Shown here piece after piece: positions 11,735-12,986 of a stretch of DNA of 12,986 bases. The DNA lies in the NCBI GenBank assembly GCA_027489295.1, contig JAIYAA010000270.1, forward strand, positions 1 to 12,986. Reading direction: 5' to 3'. Every line of letters starts with the position of its first letter. Position 1 is the stretch's first letter. The notes under the pieces were generated by a model. The model saw nothing but the letters and a program-made list of their open reading frames with translations. It made no database searches and had not been told where the DNA came from. A program made the position numbers and the translations under genes. The DNA is from Sphingomonadales bacterium. Lineage in GTDB: Bacteria; Pseudomonadota; Alphaproteobacteria; Sphingomonadales; Sphingomonadaceae.

Positions 11735-12700
11735 CTAGGCCGCCGCAGGATCGAGCATCGGGCCTCGGGAAGCGTGCTCCGGGGCGGATCGGGACATCTC
11801 CACAACTAGGCGGACCTGCCGCGTGCCGAGATGCTTCGCTACAATATCCTGGGATATTGGCTTGCGGCAGAATATTTCCCGCTCTGCATTCTGCAATATT
11901 AACCGGTTGTAGAATCGAAGCTTTTGGCGAGTAATGATGAATACCCCAATTCTATCGTTGAAAGGCGCCATCCATCCTTTGATAATCGCCAAAACACGGT
12001 CGGGCGAGAGCGGGCAAATAGCTTCTGTCTGACCGAATCCCAACGCCGCTGGGAGGACAGGTGTATCCCCCAAAATAAACTCCTCTCCGGGAGGCGCCTC
12101 CAAGAGAACGAAGGCGCGATCTATTAGCTGCGCGGAATATTGCTCAACATGCTGTTTTACAATATCCACGTGATGGGCGTCAGCCTGGTAGCGAGCCTGC
12201 AGCTGATCGATGCCAAATAAATCTCTGAACGACGCCTCAACCTCATGCGAATTGAGGAGACCCTTGTAACTCGGCACTCGTACTATGAGGGAGGCGATGT
12301 AACGTGCGAGATCCAGTCTTTCTTCCTGAGTCAGCCAAACGGAATATGCGGCGCCATCCCAGTCGAAGCCATCGCGCCGAAAGCTTTTGCGCTGGCGTTG
12401 GGCATTGGCTTTGTTGATCAGCTGTTCGACGGCCACATCGCGCCATTTCTCCGTCGCAAGCCGCCCCAGAACGGGCCCTGCCGGAGAGTCGACATTATCC
12501 GCGAAATAGGTTTCGAGCGTGGTATCCTTAGTTCCATCGGGGAGCCGGATAGAATTAAAATGGCCAATGACCGCGATGCTTTTTGGCTGAGTAGTGAGAA
12601 CTTTTCCTTCGGCATTTATGGATGTGATGCATCCACCCGCATCGACCCAGAGGGATTGATGGAACTCAGGCCACCAATGATGTCGCTTAGGATTTGCCAT
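11735..12700 (-). CDS. DUF4238-family protein
   Basis: This 321-aa protein resembles DUF4238: an N-terminal KRHHWWPEFHQSLWVD segment corresponding to the family's histidine-rich HH-x-P-x-F motif, a central all-helical region, and FILGDTPVLPA followed by CPLSPDRVLAIIKG, which corresponds to the family's SDxPV and PLSPD motifs. The function of DUF4238 is unknown. The ATG at 12700 is preferred, where the KRHH motif follows directly; a TTG at 12715 would add five residues. The Shine-Dalgarno is weak (GGGG about 11 nt upstream). Its codon usage is less G/C-biased than that of the chromosomal genes on the left, and it sits alone on the minus strand of the integrative element, consistent with acquired cargo. 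No signal peptide or membrane segment is seen. Confidence 0.8.
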   Translation of the reverse strand: MANPKRHHWWPEFHQSLWVDAGGCITSINAEGKVLTTQPKSIAVIGHFNSIRLPDGTKDTTLETYFADNVDSPAGPVLGRLATEKWRDVAVEQLINKANAQRQRKSFRRDGFDWDGAAYSVWLTQEERLDLARYIASLIVRVPSYKGLLNSHEVEASFRDLFGIDQLQARYQADAHHVDIVKQHVEQYSAQLIDRAFVLLEAPPGEEFILGDTPVLPAALGFGQTEAICPLSPDRVLAIIKGWMAPFNDRIGVFIITRQKLRFYNRLILQNAEREIFCRKPISQDIVAKHLGTRQVRLVVEMSRSAPEHASRGPMLDPAAA

Positions 12701-12877
12701 GAGTAAAGGCCCCAATTCTAGCCTGTCAGCGCGCGGGAGTTAATCTTGGACTCGAAATCGACCAGCCGGTTTATTCAGCAGCGCTTGCTCACCATCAACA
12801 TAAGGCAGCGCCAAGCAGGTGTCGAAAGTTTTTTGGCGATTTTTCGTAAGATCATCAAGGTATATCAGTAAGCGTGT

Positions 12878-12985
12878 TCAGCAGGCCGCCTTGCGGCATC
12901 GTCGATAGCCGGGATGCTTGCCGCCTTTGACGAGGGCGGTGCTGGTGCAGGAAGTTTCAGGTTCTACGACCAGTCCTACGAGCAC
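12878..12985 (-). CDS. Possible 3' end of an unidentified gene, cut by window edge
   Basis: On the minus strand a frame enters from the right edge and ends at TGA (12878-12880), giving 35 residues ending GGKHPGYRRCRKAAC. It is open to the edge, and the basic, Cys-containing tail could be a genuine C-terminus. I do not recognise it; length and composition are too limited to be sure it is coding. Confidence 0.2.
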   Translation of the reverse strand: MLVGLVVEPETSCTSTALVKGGKHPGYRRCRKAAC

Positions 12986-12986
12986 T

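Noticed and set aside
1..12986. CRISPR array
   Set aside because: No regularly spaced repeats of 20-40 bp were found; the only tandem repeats are the short 11-bp-period pairs near the att site.

Overview
The window looks like accessory DNA from a high-GC alphaproteobacterium, most likely a sphingomonad. The reasons are the strong G/C bias at third codon positions, the protein families present (YdeI/OmdA-type, secreted cupin, NmrA/LysR, DUF2975/YozG), and a tRNA-Arg sequence of alphaproteobacterial type. The genus is an inference; no marker gene is present.

Layout. (1) 1-383: an 11-bp inverted repeat and the 3'-truncated remnant of a serine recombinase whose predicted catalytic serine reads alanine. 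(2) 397-5304: three consecutive modules of one oxidoreductase (minus strand) facing one regulator (plus strand): NmrA-like reductase/LysR, classical SDR/ArsR-type, and PdxI(YdbC)-like aldo-keto reductase/LysR. Modules abut tail to tail with 19 and 0 bp between stop codons. (3) 5305-7099: a less G/C-rich stretch with long non-coding gaps, a small YdeI/OmdA-family protein and a secreted cupin. (4) 7100-9499: a BcrA-type ABC ATPase plus ABC-2 permease on the minus strand, divergent from a DUF2975 membrane protein overlapping a 76-aa YozG-like XRE regulator. The 91-bp divergent gap carries two copies of the same inverted repeat, 34 bp apart, over the likely promoters. (5) 9500-9984: a gene-poor gap ending in the 3' half of tRNA-Arg(CCG), interpreted as an attachment-site scar. 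(6) 9985-12986: the start of an integrative element, with a tyrosine integrase, a multiply disrupted nucleotidyltransferase relic, a DUF4238 protein and possibly the end of another gene.

How the genes work together. Each oxidoreductase is probably controlled by the regulator facing it; the set may form a carbonyl or electrophile detoxification cluster, but substrates cannot be read from sequence. The ABC/DUF2975/XRE block looks like one self-contained regulon. The XRE protein is the best candidate to bind the twin operators and control both exporter and itself, with DUF2975 possibly acting as a membrane sensor that relieves repression, by analogy with the SdpI/SdpR pair of Bacillus. The right third is ordinary island architecture at a tRNA gene. 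An intact tRNA-Arg(CCG) is predicted beyond the right edge.
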